Below are positions 10,001 through 17,738 of a stretch of 24,928 nucleotides of DNA, piece after piece (the first letter of the stretch is position 1; every line of letters begins with the position of its first letter). The notes beneath the pieces were generated by a model. It saw nothing but the letters and a program-made list of their open reading frames with translations. It was not told where the DNA came from and searched no databases. This DNA is from CAVDHB01 sp963608705. GTDB lineage: Bacteria > Bacteroidota > Bacteroidia > Bacteroidales > Bacteroidaceae. Where the stretch lies: NCBI GenBank assembly GCA_963608705.1, contig CAVDHB010000042.1, forward strand, positions 1-24,928. The letters run 5' to 3'. The translations under genes were made by a program, and so were the position numbers.

Positions 10001-10255
10001 TCCGTCTTCATCCGTAATTGTTTTCTCATTCGTCCCTTCCACCTCAATAGTGGCCCCCGTTATAGGTTCGTTGTTCTCATCACACACGAACCCCTTAACC
10101 AAATGACCTGACTGTGATATTTCCTGTGCGAATTGCGAAGTATTTACTTGCTTCTGCACGAGAGAAGCGGCAAACGTACTGCCCGAAGAAAGGGTGAGTA
10201 CGGAAACTAATGACACAATTGTCTGAAGAGTTTGTCCCCTCTTGTTTTTCTCCAT
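7052..10255 (-). CDS. SusC/RagA family TonB-dependent transporter
   Basis: Outer-membrane barrel that imports the ligand captured by its SusD partner, powered by TonB. Residues 1-30 are a signal peptide. Residues about 53-125 form the carboxypeptidase-D-like regulatory domain (VKGFVCDENNEPITGATI). A DEVVVVGFG segment at 130-138 is the usual SusC stretch leading into the plug, which shows FIRGISTFG, PLILLDGVEI and LKDATATSLYGSRGANGVILI. The rest is the 22-strand barrel, ending in an aromatic VGIQFHY. At 1067 residues it is a normal full length. No N-terminal extension for anti-sigma signalling is present, and no regulator gene lies nearby. A large secreted protein gene diverges from its 5' end. 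Confidence 0.96.
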   Translation of the reverse strand: MEKNKRGQTLQTIVSLVSVLTLSSGSTFAASLVQKQVNTSQFAQEISQSGHLVKGFVCDENNEPITGATIEVEGTNEKTITDEDGLFSIKVPNDNVRVSASFMGYTKKSIFLNTKKFLSFNLLPDMKKLDEVVVVGFGKQKKESLVGAVQSVKPEDLTITSSSLTTSFAGKIPGIIAFQPKGEPGYDNATFFIRGISTFGSNTAPLILLDGVEINTTMLNNIPPESIESFSVLKDATATSLYGSRGANGVILINTKGGQLSEKMKVDIRFDNTFSMPTFIQKMADGPTYMKMYNEAARNDAMLAGTIDQYQAPYSDEQIENTRNGVNRYVYPNNDWYKLLFKDFAVNQNLNVSVKGGTKFLEYFMNAGIFLENGITRKPKESVLDVGLDSKKYLFQSNVIAHLTPTTKMGLNMNAQITQYHAPWAAKDDLRSEYTLQDFFYASMRANPVAFPVTLPAQPGDTFVRYGNSNSPDVGDADVNPYGKMSSGYTERSYVYMTTAFSLEQDLKFITPGLKISGLASFYNYSFSWLNHWVNPYYFQIVNPQKDTNGQYSWEEKSIGTPGNMAIQSNSGQDPTQRVWSLQGTLDYARSFGLHNVGATIVYHMKETRVDKGGTNNQKDLLPYREQGLAGRVTYNYAERYLLEATFGYNGSENFKKGHRFGFFPAIALGWTISNEKFFTPLKRVVTNLKVRGTYGLVGNDALGTRFPYITEVTLSNNIAWWETSGDYDRFNGPLISVLGNELATWEKSKKMNIGVDLSLFNDFNLSVDFFKEKRTGIFMKRNTIPSYIGVSAFSPYANIGAVDNKGVDLGVSYNKAFNKDLVLTVNGSFTYAHNEITDIDEPENLLSTYSRMGHPINSLRGYVAEGIFTSLEEVEKAPKQTLGTYSIGSVRYKDLNGDNVIDANDITTIGNPEIPEIVYGFGASVKYKHWDFSLFFQGSAKVSLMMENMHPFADNTHKGYNIVQYIVDDHFSMENQHPNAKYPRLSVSPQTNDIQASTLYLRNASYLRLKNAELGYTFSKWLRVYVAGSNLLTFSPFNHWDPEMGSGNGLDYPLQRTVKVGIQFHY

Positions 10256-10289
10256 TTTTTGTAGAAATTATAAAATCCTTTATCAATGG

Positions 10290-10297
10290 CAAAAGTA
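10290..10297 (-). promoter_or_regulatory. Candidate -7 box for susCD
   Basis: The minus strand reads TACTTTTG about 35 bases before the susC ATG. The only upstream TTTG (10312-10315) is 14 bases away, too close for a normal -33, so activation by an unlinked regulator or another sigma factor is possible. Confidence 0.5.
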
Positions 10298-10434
10298 GTG
10301 CTTATGTGTTACAAACCTTTTACAGCCACATTAAATTGACATGAAATCAATAGTTCATAAGGTTAATATAGCCTATCATATTATTTACTGTCATCTTTTT
10401 TAGGTATTTTCGCTGACGTTTTAAATTTAAGCAC

Positions 10435-12468
10435 ATGAAACGAAAAAGAGAATTTATTTTGATAGGTAGCCTTGCCATAAGTCTTACTGTTTCGGCATTT
10501 GACTATACTCCCCATAGTGTAAAAGGGTTATTGATGTATAAAAAACCTGGAAATCCGACACAAACAGCCACACTACAGCTACACCCATCCTCGCCAGAAG
10601 AATTCACATGGGTTGCCAGCCAAAAGTTGCCGCTTGATATCCGGGAAAAAGTCAAGAAAGTAAACAACACCTGGAAAATCACCGTCACTCTAAAGGCGGC
10701 GAAAGACGTATATTTTCATTTTGGACAATGGGTCAATACTGGATATCCTCACCAAGACTGTCTTTTTTATATGCCAGGCTTTTGGTATCGTCTGAATTTG
10801 CGCTCGCCTAAAGAAGCTCCCTCCTTCCATACAGCTGACAGTTGGACGGTACGGGAAGACAGACTCAGCACACCGCTGACCGCCATATATAATAAGAAGA
10901 ACGGTTCCGCGCTTTCTATCCTACGGACAGAACATGGAAAAACAGACGCCTTGACAATCTGCCAAGGAGGGGAAGCCTTGGTAAGTGGCTTCACCTCTCT
11001 GGGTTACACTGGCTTTGAGAACAGAGCAGGCATGGCCACTTTGAGTTTCGGATTCCCCTATCAAGAAACACCCCAATCATACATTCGGAAATTGACACTC
11101 GAACCTGCGGTAAAGGCTTTCCAGTATATCCAGAAAGGGGAACAAATCTCACTGTCCTGGGAATTGCACGAGACCCAAGCCTCAGACTATGCAGACTGCG
11201 TGAGGAAACTATGGAATTACAGTTACGACACACTGAAGCCACAGCCTTCAGACTCGACATTCAGCATGTTTGAAACCAAAGAAATACTCAGTCATTATTT
11301 CAAGGACAGCTTCGTGGAAAATAAAGCGTTGTGCTATTTTTCCAGTCCAGGAATGCGCGTGGCTGATTGTGACCTACAGCCCATAGCTGAAGTGGGATTT
11401 GTGGGACGTACTTTATTAAACGCCTTGAACGCCCTTGAATATGGAGAGGAAAGGAGAGACACAGACTTGACACAAAAAGCCCGTAAAATCTTCCAGTCAT
11501 ACTATAGGCATGGATTCACTTCCAAGGGATGGATCAGGGAATGGGTAGAAGTAAATCGCAAAGGCAAGAGTGACGTATTTACCATACGACGGCAATCGGA
11601 AGGACTCTACGCACTGCTTTATTATTTAGCCTATGAACGAAGCAAAGGACGGAAACATCTCGAATGGGAGCATAAAGTGTCCGTTCTGTTAGACCAGATG
11701 ATTCGCCTACAACAAAAAGACGGCAGTTTTCCCCGTAAATTCCACGAGAATCTGTCCATAGTGGACGCCACTGGTGGCAGTACATCCTGCACAACCCTGC
11801 CCTTGATAATGGGTGCCCATTATTTCCATCGGAAAGACTTGCGGTACGCAGCCCGCAAAACGATGGATTATATCGAACAAAACATCATTTCTCCGTCCGA
11901 CTACTTTTCCTCCACTCTTGACGCGAATTGCGAGGACAAGGAAGCCTCCCTTTACGCAGCCACAGCCGCCTATTATATGGCGTTGTCCAGCACAGGAAAA
12001 GAAAGAACACACTATCAGGATCTCATGCGAAAAGCGACCTACTTTGCCATGTCCTGGTATTATACATGGGACGTTCCTTTCGCACAGGGCGAGATGCTGG
12101 GTGATTTAGGGCTAAAGACACGAGGATGGGGCAATGTTTCAGTAGAAAACAACCATATCGATGTCTATGTATTTGATTTCAAGGACATATTGTGCTATCT
12201 TTCCCATATAGACCATGACCCACGCTTCTGTGAGTTCGGAAAGGTCATCCAGCGTTCTCTTCTCCAACTGCTACCTTATAAGGGACATCTCTGTGGAGTA
12301 GCCAAGGAAGGTTTCTATCCGGAGGTCGTACAACATACTAACTGGGATTACGGAAAAAACGGGAAAGGATTCTATAATGATATTTTTGCTCCTGGATGGA
12401 CAGTGGCCTCTCTTTGGGAAATGCTGACTCCCGGAAGAGCCGCCTCTTTCTTTCATCACACTTTTTGA
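10435..12468 (+). CDS. Secreted protein of unknown function, probable six-hairpin (alpha/alpha) barrel
   Basis: I do not recognise this 677-residue protein by name. Residues 1-21 are a signal peptide (MKRKREFILIGSLAISLTVSA), so it is exported. Residues about 22-300 look beta-rich. From about residue 320 onward helix-hairpin repeats follow, with features often seen in six-hairpin glycosidase or lyase barrels: LQQKDGSFP at about 423-431, a TGGSTSCTT loop, LDANCEDKEAS at about 494-504, and RGWGNVSVENNHIDV at about 563-577. Those acidic and histidine-rich loops are candidate catalytic sites. The gene diverges from susC with a 179-base shared upstream region, fitting an enzyme that processes the SusCD ligand. 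This role is inference from context; a glycoside hydrolase, lyase or non-catalytic binding protein are all possible. Confidence 0.8.
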   Translation: MKRKREFILIGSLAISLTVSAFDYTPHSVKGLLMYKKPGNPTQTATLQLHPSSPEEFTWVASQKLPLDIREKVKKVNNTWKITVTLKAAKDVYFHFGQWVNTGYPHQDCLFYMPGFWYRLNLRSPKEAPSFHTADSWTVREDRLSTPLTAIYNKKNGSALSILRTEHGKTDALTICQGGEALVSGFTSLGYTGFENRAGMATLSFGFPYQETPQSYIRKLTLEPAVKAFQYIQKGEQISLSWELHETQASDYADCVRKLWNYSYDTLKPQPSDSTFSMFETKEILSHYFKDSFVENKALCYFSSPGMRVADCDLQPIAEVGFVGRTLLNALNALEYGEERRDTDLTQKARKIFQSYYRHGFTSKGWIREWVEVNRKGKSDVFTIRRQSEGLYALLYYLAYERSKGRKHLEWEHKVSVLLDQMIRLQQKDGSFPRKFHENLSIVDATGGSTSCTTLPLIMGAHYFHRKDLRYAARKTMDYIEQNIISPSDYFSSTLDANCEDKEASLYAATAAYYMALSSTGKERTHYQDLMRKATYFAMSWYYTWDVPFAQGEMLGDLGLKTRGWGNVSVENNHIDVYVFDFKDILCYLSHIDHDPRFCEFGKVIQRSLLQLLPYKGHLCGVAKEGFYPEVVQHTNWDYGKNGKGFYNDIFAPGWTVASLWEMLTPGRAASFFHHTF

Positions 12469-12505
12469 AAGGGCACATAAAACAAGACAAGGTGACAGAG
12501 TTAAT

Positions 12506-12572
12506 CATGAGGATAATATCCCAAGCGTGTGGGTACAGACACCCTTCACCGAAACGCCAAGGGAACCTCATG
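12506..12572. terminator. Possible structured terminator between convergent genes
   Basis: Inverted CATGAGG (12506-12512) and CCTCATG (12566-12572) enclose a smaller GGGT/ACCC hairpin. It sits exactly between two convergent stop codons, but there is no clear T-run, so the call is weak. Confidence 0.3.
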
Positions 12573-13233
12573 GCTTTCTCGCATTCCTCATGATACCCTC
12601 CACCTGCCGTTTACTACTATCAAAACTGAATACTTTCAGCAGCGAGATACTATTCTCCGGGTCTACAATATGCTTCGCCATAGTCCGCAACACCGCCAGC
12701 TTATCGTCGTCCCATGTAAAAATGGACATGATACGCACACACTGGGCACAAGAGAACCGACTGTCCAGACAGCCCACCTGCAGCAACTCCATTCGCTCAT
12801 CCTTAAAAGGCTTGTTCTTGACCTTGTCATACAAAAACTGGAATTCGGAATCACTCATATACCCTCTTCTCTCAAAATGATAAGGTGGTGGCGACACTGG
12901 ACGGAGATCCGAATGTTTTTGGGGAGGAACAGGCTTTTCCTCCTGCGATGATACATTATCATCCACCGCATGAAAGCCCGACACTTTGTTATTTGAGAAT
13001 TCCACCACTACACGCTTGGGTAACAAATCAGAGATTGAAAGTTTGCTGTATTCCCACGTTTCCAATCCATTTTTTAATTGACGCTCTGAGGGCTGGCCTA
13101 AAATAGAGAGCACTTGAGACTTACTCATACCTTCAGTCACCTTGTTAAGTTGTCGAGCGGAGGTAAACGTGCCACAACCACTAAGGAAGAAGCAAGCAAT
13201 CCCGATGGAGATAATTTGACTTAACTGTTTCAT
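12568..13233 (-). CDS. Lipoprotein with BamE/SmpA-like and DUF4476 domains
   Basis: A 221-residue lipoprotein; the signal ends L-S-G-C20. Residues about 28-85 read like the SmpA/OmlA (BamE) fold: LNKVTEGMSKSQVLSILGQPSERQ, then a W-E-Y-S strand. A proline-rich linker at about 100-120 leads to a C-terminal helical domain that resembles DUF4476 (MSDSEFQFLYDKVKNKPFKDERMELL, then LLKVFSFDSSKRQVEGIM). The function of DUF4476 is unknown; BamE-like domains usually occur in envelope-assembly lipoproteins. I prefer the ATG at 13233 over the one at 13245, since the promoter would put the mRNA start only about 4 bases before the latter. The gene diverges from the DUF177 gene. Confidence 0.82.
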   Translation of the reverse strand: MKQLSQIISIGIACFFLSGCGTFTSARQLNKVTEGMSKSQVLSILGQPSERQLKNGLETWEYSKLSISDLLPKRVVVEFSNNKVSGFHAVDDNVSSQEEKPVPPQKHSDLRPVSPPPYHFERRGYMSDSEFQFLYDKVKNKPFKDERMELLQVGCLDSRFSCAQCVRIMSIFTWDDDKLAVLRTMAKHIVDPENSISLLKVFSFDSSKRQVEGIMRNARKP

Positions 13234-13253
13234 ATCTGTGTGCATTTTCGGGA

Positions 13254-13283
13254 CAAAGATACAAAATCAAATTTTATTGGCAA
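13254..13283 (-). promoter_or_regulatory. Promoter of the DUF4476 lipoprotein gene
   Basis: On the minus strand, TTG (13283-13281), a 19-base spacer and TATCTTTG (13261-13254) match the Bacteroides -33/-7 architecture closely. The predicted start is near 13249, which favours the ATG at 13233. Confidence 0.65.
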
Positions 13284-13495
13284 GTTAATTGTCAATCATT
13301 TAATTATTATTTATGCAGTTGATTAAGTCACTGAAATAATCTCGTAACTCACCTGACATCAGCCACAGGACATCAAAGCCCACAAGAGCCATCCTGACGG
13401 CACAAAGGAAACGTTATCACATTTTCCGCACACCGAAAAATCCCCCATACAGCAAGTTTTTTACCATGATACAGAAAGATTTATAGGTTTTTCTT

Positions 13496-13525
13496 TTTGG
13501 GATTAAGGAAAAACGCGTAATTTTG
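13496..13525 (+). promoter_or_regulatory. Promoter of the DUF177-rpmF-fabH-era-der run
   Basis: TTTG (13496-13499), an 18-base spacer and TAATTTTG (13518-13525) fit the Bacteroides primary-sigma promoter. The -7 box ends only 8 bases before the ATG at 13534, so the mRNA leader would be almost absent. Confidence 0.65.
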
Positions 13526-13533
13526 CAGCCCAA

Positions 13534-14106
13534 ATGGGTAAGTCAGATACATACAAGATCGATTTAAAAGGAATGGGAAACTCCCGTGCGGAGTACCATT
13601 ACTCACTCTCGAATCAGTTCTTCGCTGATATCGACGCACCCGATGTGCATGAAGGCCAACTGGAGACCACCGTGTCCGTGCATAAGTTAGGACAGGAAGG
13701 GTTCGAGATTGACTATGTGACGAAAGGCTTCGTGGTGATTACTTGCGACCGTTGTCTGGGGAAAATGAACCAGCCAATCGAGGCGGAAGGACACGTGAAA
13801 GTGAAATTCGGACAAGCATATTCGGATGAGGACGACGAACTGATTGTTATTTCCGAACGTGAGAGCGGCATCGACCTGGCATGGCTCATCTACGAATCCA
13901 TCGTGCTGGCCATCCCTATCAAGCACGTGCACAAGACTGGCGAATGTGACGAGGCGATGATGGAATGTCTAAGACAACACCAAGCCGTTCCCGAAGACGA
14001 CAATGCGGACGCACAGGACGAGGAAAACGCAGGCGACCAACCTGACGACAACCACCCCATTGATCCAAGATGGGAAAAACTTAAAAGTCTAACAAGCAAT
14101 AATTAA
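13534..14106 (+). CDS. yceD: DUF177 (YceD) family protein
   Basis: A YceD/DUF177 protein, widely encoded directly before rpmF and linked to 23S rRNA or large-subunit maturation. The 190 residues show C71-D-R-C74 in a VVITCDRCLG context, a matched pair C138/C145 further on, an acidic stretch at about 152-170, and the family-type end DPRWEKLKSL. The four cysteines may bind a metal. The ATG at 13534 opens with MGKSDTYKIDLKG, which reads like the usual Bacteroidota N-terminus, so the start is probably right even though the promoter lies almost on top of it. It is followed after 12 bases by rpmF, forming one transcript. Confidence 0.92.
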   Translation: MGKSDTYKIDLKGMGNSRAEYHYSLSNQFFADIDAPDVHEGQLETTVSVHKLGQEGFEIDYVTKGFVVITCDRCLGKMNQPIEAEGHVKVKFGQAYSDEDDELIVISERESGIDLAWLIYESIVLAIPIKHVHKTGECDEAMMECLRQHQAVPEDDNADAQDEENAGDQPDDNHPIDPRWEKLKSLTSNN

Positions 14107-14118
14107 AACTAAACAGAA

Positions 14119-14307
14119 ATGGCACATCCTAAGAGCAGACAATCTAAAATGAGAACCCGCAAGAGAAGAACTCATGACAAGGCAACTATGCCGACATTGG
14201 CAGTTTGCCCGAATTGCGGAGAATGGCACGTTTATCACACTGTATGTCCGTCATGCGGATACTACAGAGGAAAAGTGGCTGTCGTTAAAGATGAAGCTGC
14301 TGTTTAA
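14119..14307 (+). CDS. rpmF: 50S ribosomal protein L32
   Basis: Large-subunit ribosomal protein L32, 62 residues. The N-terminus MAHPKSRQSKMRTRKRR is the typical basic start, followed by a zinc ribbon C30-P-N-C33 and C43-P-S-C46. This is the zinc-binding (C+) form. It sits between DUF177 and fabH as in many bacteria, and is followed by a strong hairpin at 14326-14350. Confidence 0.98.
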   Translation: MAHPKSRQSKMRTRKRRTHDKATMPTLAVCPNCGEWHVYHTVCPSCGYYRGKVAVVKDEAAV

Positions 14308-14325
14308 ACTAAGATAAAGAAGCTT

Positions 14326-14364
14326 GCCGGAGAAGAATGTCTTTTCCGGCTTTCTTTTGTTTTT
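14326..14364 (+). terminator. Terminator or attenuator between rpmF and fabH
   Basis: An 11-bp stem (14326-14336 with 14340-14350, one G-T pair) with a 3-base loop is followed by TTTCTTTTGTTTTT. It is strong enough to stop most transcription from the DUF177 promoter, so fabH would depend on read-through or on an unseen promoter. Confidence 0.85.
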
Positions 14365-14381
14365 GAACCTTTACACAAGAG

Positions 14382-15386
14382 ATGGAAAAAATTCATGCTA
14401 TAATTACAGGCGTCGGAGGATATGTGCCAGACTATGTGCTTAACAATGAAGAGCTTTCGCACATGGTGGACACCAATGACGAATGGATTATGACGCGCAT
14501 CGGAATCAAGGAACGCAGAATTCTGAAAGAGGACGGGTTAGGAACTTCTTACCTGGGAGGAAAAGCGATAGACGAACTGTTGAAAAAGACGGGTACAGAT
14601 CCCGACAGCATCGACGCAGTGTTATTCGCCACTTGCACCCCTGATTACGCATTCCCCTCCACCGCCTCACTGGTCTGCAAACACGCAGGCATCCACCATG
14701 CCATGGCCATGGACTTGGAGGCCGCCTGTAGCGGATTCCTTTTCGCAATGGACACCGCTTCCTGCATGATTGAAAGCGGAAGATACAAGAAGATAATCGT
14801 CATCGGAGGCGACAAACTTTCCTCTATCGTAAACTATAAAGACCGCGCCACTTGTCCCATCTTCGGTGACGGCGCAGGTGCCGTGTTGGTAGAACCCACC
14901 ACGGAAGACCTCGGATGGATGGATTCCGACTTGCACGCAGACGGGGAAAGCTATCCTTACCTCCGCCAAGAAGCCGGTGGTTCTGCCTGCCCTGCTTCCC
15001 ACGAAACGGTGGAAAGAGGCGCACACTATCTGTTCCAAGACGGACGGCATGTGTTCAAATGCGCCGTGACCGACATGGGAGAGGCTGTAAGCACCATCGC
15101 CGAACGTAACAAACTGAACAAGGACAACATCTCCTGGGTCATTCCTCACCAAGCCAACTACCGTATCATCAAGGCGTTGGCTGAAAGGCTGGAACTGCCG
15201 ATGGACCATGTGATGATTAACATCCAACGCTACGGCAACACCAGCTCCGGCACACTTCCTCTTTGCCTGTGGGAATACGAGAAGCAGCTAAAGAAAGGCG
15301 ACAACTTGATTTTCACGGCTTTCGGAGCAGGCTTTACCTGGGGAGCAGCCTACATGAAATGGGGCTACGACGGGCAAGACAAATAA
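14382..15386 (+). CDS. fabH: Beta-ketoacyl-ACP synthase III
   Basis: FabH condenses an acyl-CoA primer with malonyl-ACP to start fatty-acid synthesis in the cytoplasm. The catalytic triad is visible: C116 in AACSG, H256 in IPHQAN and N286 in GNTSSGT. The 334 residues are a normal full length; the N-terminus ITGVGGYVPDYVLNN and the C-terminal FGAGFTWGAAYMKW are typical. In Bacteroides this enzyme would be expected to take branched primers as well, which is family knowledge and not seen here. It starts 31 bases after the base of the hairpin behind rpmF and precedes era. Confidence 0.97.
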   Translation: MEKIHAIITGVGGYVPDYVLNNEELSHMVDTNDEWIMTRIGIKERRILKEDGLGTSYLGGKAIDELLKKTGTDPDSIDAVLFATCTPDYAFPSTASLVCKHAGIHHAMAMDLEAACSGFLFAMDTASCMIESGRYKKIIVIGGDKLSSIVNYKDRATCPIFGDGAGAVLVEPTTEDLGWMDSDLHADGESYPYLRQEAGGSACPASHETVERGAHYLFQDGRHVFKCAVTDMGEAVSTIAERNKLNKDNISWVIPHQANYRIIKALAERLELPMDHVMINIQRYGNTSSGTLPLCLWEYEKQLKKGDNLIFTAFGAGFTWGAAYMKWGYDGQDK

Positions 15387-15445
15387 GACAAAACCACGGC
15401 ACGCTCAACGCCTAAGAGAGTGACCGTACTAACTTAGACAGAAGG

Positions 15446-15490
15446 GACACATCATGGCAAACAGTTCTTTACCATAGTGTGTCTCTTTTC
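15446..15490 (+). terminator. Hairpin between fabH and era
   Basis: GACACA-TC-ATGG (15446-15457) pairs with CCAT-AG-TGTGTC (15472-15483) around a 2x2 internal loop, followed by TCTTTTC. It may be a partial terminator or attenuator inside the run. A GTG that would extend era lies within the hairpin, which supports the later ATG at 15507. Confidence 0.6.
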
Positions 15491-15506
15491 GATAAATGCA
15501 AAAGAA

Positions 15507-16388
15507 ATGTTTAAAGCAGGTTTCGTAAATATCGTAGGGAATCCGAACGTAGGGAAGTCCACCTTGATGAACCTCTTGGTGGGACAGGATATCTCCATCG
15601 CCACTTTCAAGGCGCAGACTACCCGTCATCGTATCATGGGCATTGTCAACAAGCCCGACTTACAAATTGTGTTCTCCGACACACCGGGCGTGCTGAAGCC
15701 TCAATACAAGCTACAGGAATCCATGTTGAAATTCTCCGAGTCGGCGCTGCAAGATGCGGATGTGCTGCTCTATGTGACCGACCCTGTAGAGAAGGCGGAC
15801 AAGAACAAAGACTTCCTTGAAAGCGTAGAGAAGCTGAATATACCAGTGATAGTCGTCATCAACAAAATAGACCTCAGCAACCAGGAAGCCATCGAGAAGT
15901 GCGTGCAAGAATGGCACACACTGCTTCCCAACGCCGAGATTATCCCCGCTTCAGCCAAATGCCGCTTCAATGTCTACACCATACTCTCACACATCGAGAA
16001 ACTGCTGCCGGAATCGGCTCCCTATTTCGACAAAGACCAGCTAACAGACAAGCCTGCCCGCTTTTTTGTATCAGAAATACTGAGAGAGAAGATTCTCCTG
16101 TACTATGACAAGGAAATACCCTACTCTGTGGAAGTGGCAGTGGAACAATTCAAGGAGACGGACACCTCCATCCACATCAATGCCGTCATCTATGTGGAAA
16201 GAGACAGCCAGAAAGGCATCATCATCGGCCATAGAGGAGTCGCATTGAAGAAAGTAGGAACCGAGGCACGCAAATCATTGGAAAGATTCTTCGGCAAGAA
16301 AATCTATCTGGAGACCTTTGTAAAGGTAGACAAAGACTGGAGAAACTCTGACAGAGAGCTGACAAACTTCGGGTACAACCCGCAATAA
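15507..16388 (+). CDS. era: GTPase Era
   Basis: Ribosome-assembly GTPase that binds the 3' end of 16S rRNA. The G1 loop is GNPNVGKS (11-18), G3 is D58-T-P-G, G4 is N119-K-I-D122, and G5 is S-A-K near 151. The C-terminal KH domain shows the GIIIGHRGVALKKVGTEAR loop. The ATG at 15507 gives 293 residues starting MFKAGFVNIVG, the normal length; an in-frame GTG at 15477 would add ten residues but lies in a hairpin. It is followed by der after 20 bases. Confidence 0.97.
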   Translation: MFKAGFVNIVGNPNVGKSTLMNLLVGQDISIATFKAQTTRHRIMGIVNKPDLQIVFSDTPGVLKPQYKLQESMLKFSESALQDADVLLYVTDPVEKADKNKDFLESVEKLNIPVIVVINKIDLSNQEAIEKCVQEWHTLLPNAEIIPASAKCRFNVYTILSHIEKLLPESAPYFDKDQLTDKPARFFVSEILREKILLYYDKEIPYSVEVAVEQFKETDTSIHINAVIYVERDSQKGIIIGHRGVALKKVGTEARKSLERFFGKKIYLETFVKVDKDWRNSDRELTNFGYNPQ

Positions 16389-16408
16389 TAACTTATCAAC
16401 TATCTCAA

Positions 16409-17722
16409 ATGGGAAATATTGTAGCAATTGTAGGACGTCCGAACGTGGGAAAATCCACCCTGTTCAACCGCTTGACCAAAACACGCCAAGCCATCGTCAA
16501 TGAACACGCCGGAACGACCCGCGACCGCCAATACGGAAAATGTGAATGGAACGGGAAGGAATTCTCGGTCATTGACACCGGAGGATGGGTGGTCAATTCG
16601 GATGACGTCTTTGAAGGAGAAATCCGTAAACAAGTAAAGTTGGCAATTGACGAGGCAGACATCATCCTCTTCCTTGTAGACACGCAGACTGGTATCACCA
16701 ACTCGGACGAAGAAGTGGCGAGAATCCTGCGGCAAAGCCAGCTCCCCGTAGTGTTAGTGGCCAACAAGGCTGAGTCTAACAACGCCTATTTCGACGCCAT
16801 GGAATTTTACTCATTAGGACTGGGAGACCCCATGGTGATTTCCGGCATGACGGGAAGCGGAACAGGTGAGTTGCTGGATTACCTGCTCACGAAGTTCACG
16901 AAGGAAAGCGGCACGGATATCGACGAGTCACTTCCGAGAATCACTGTAGTGGGAAGACCGAACGCAGGCAAATCCTCACTGATAAACGCTTTCTTAGGGA
17001 AAGAGCAGAATATCGTGACAGACCAAGCCGGCACTACCCGCGACTCCATCTTCACCCGCTTCAACAAATTCGGACACGACTTCTACTTGGTAGACACAGC
17101 GGGTATCCGCAAGAAGAAAAAGGTGACAGAAGACCTTGAGTACTATTCCGTGGTACGTTCCATACGAGCCATCGAGAATTCTGATGTTTGTATCCTGATG
17201 CTTGACGCGACGCGCGGCATAGAAGGGCAGGACTTGAACATCGTCTCTCTGGTGCAGAAGAACCAATGCGGACTGGTGGTAGTAGTGAATAAATGGGACT
17301 TGGTGGAGGACAAGTCCATGAAGGTCATGAGATTCTTCGAAGATACCATACACAGCCGACTGGCGCCGTTCACGGACTTCCCTGTCATCTTCGCCTCAGC
17401 CGTCACCAAGCAACGCATCTTGAAGATTCTGGAAACAGCCACCAAGGTGTACGAGAACATGAAACGCAGAGTGGGCACTTCCAAGTTGAACGACGAGATG
17501 CTGCCGCTTATCAGCGCCTATCCTCCTCCAATGACCAAAGGCAAGCTCATCAAAATCAAATACTGCATGCAGCTTCCGAACACGAAAATACCCAGCTTCG
17601 TGTTCTACGCCAATCTGCCCCAGTATGTCAAAGAGCCGTACAAACGCTTTTTGGAAAATAAAATCAGAGAAAAATGGGAACTCACAGGAACTCCCATCAA
17701 CATTTTCATACGTCAAAAATAA
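16409..17722 (+). CDS. der: Ribosome biogenesis GTPase Der (EngA)
   Basis: Two GTPase domains in tandem followed by a KH-like domain, acting on the 50S subunit. The first G1 loop is GRPNVGKS (9-16) with a DTGGW G3 motif. The second is GRPNAGKS (182-189) with DTAGI and NKWD. The C-terminal KH-like part includes KIKYCMQLPNTKIPSFVFYAN. The 437 residues match the usual length. It is co-directional with era and probably in the same transcript, continuing 16 bases later into a small lipoprotein gene. Confidence 0.98.
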   Translation: MGNIVAIVGRPNVGKSTLFNRLTKTRQAIVNEHAGTTRDRQYGKCEWNGKEFSVIDTGGWVVNSDDVFEGEIRKQVKLAIDEADIILFLVDTQTGITNSDEEVARILRQSQLPVVLVANKAESNNAYFDAMEFYSLGLGDPMVISGMTGSGTGELLDYLLTKFTKESGTDIDESLPRITVVGRPNAGKSSLINAFLGKEQNIVTDQAGTTRDSIFTRFNKFGHDFYLVDTAGIRKKKKVTEDLEYYSVVRSIRAIENSDVCILMLDATRGIEGQDLNIVSLVQKNQCGLVVVVNKWDLVEDKSMKVMRFFEDTIHSRLAPFTDFPVIFASAVTKQRILKILETATKVYENMKRRVGTSKLNDEMLPLISAYPPPMTKGKLIKIKYCMQLPNTKIPSFVFYANLPQYVKEPYKRFLENKIREKWELTGTPINIFIRQK

Positions 17723-17738
17723 CAGAACGACTTAATTA

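Noticed and set aside
14667..15227. 186-codon minus-strand frame inside fabH
   Set aside because: It overlaps the catalytic part of fabH, with histidine- and valine-rich sequence typical of an antisense shadow.
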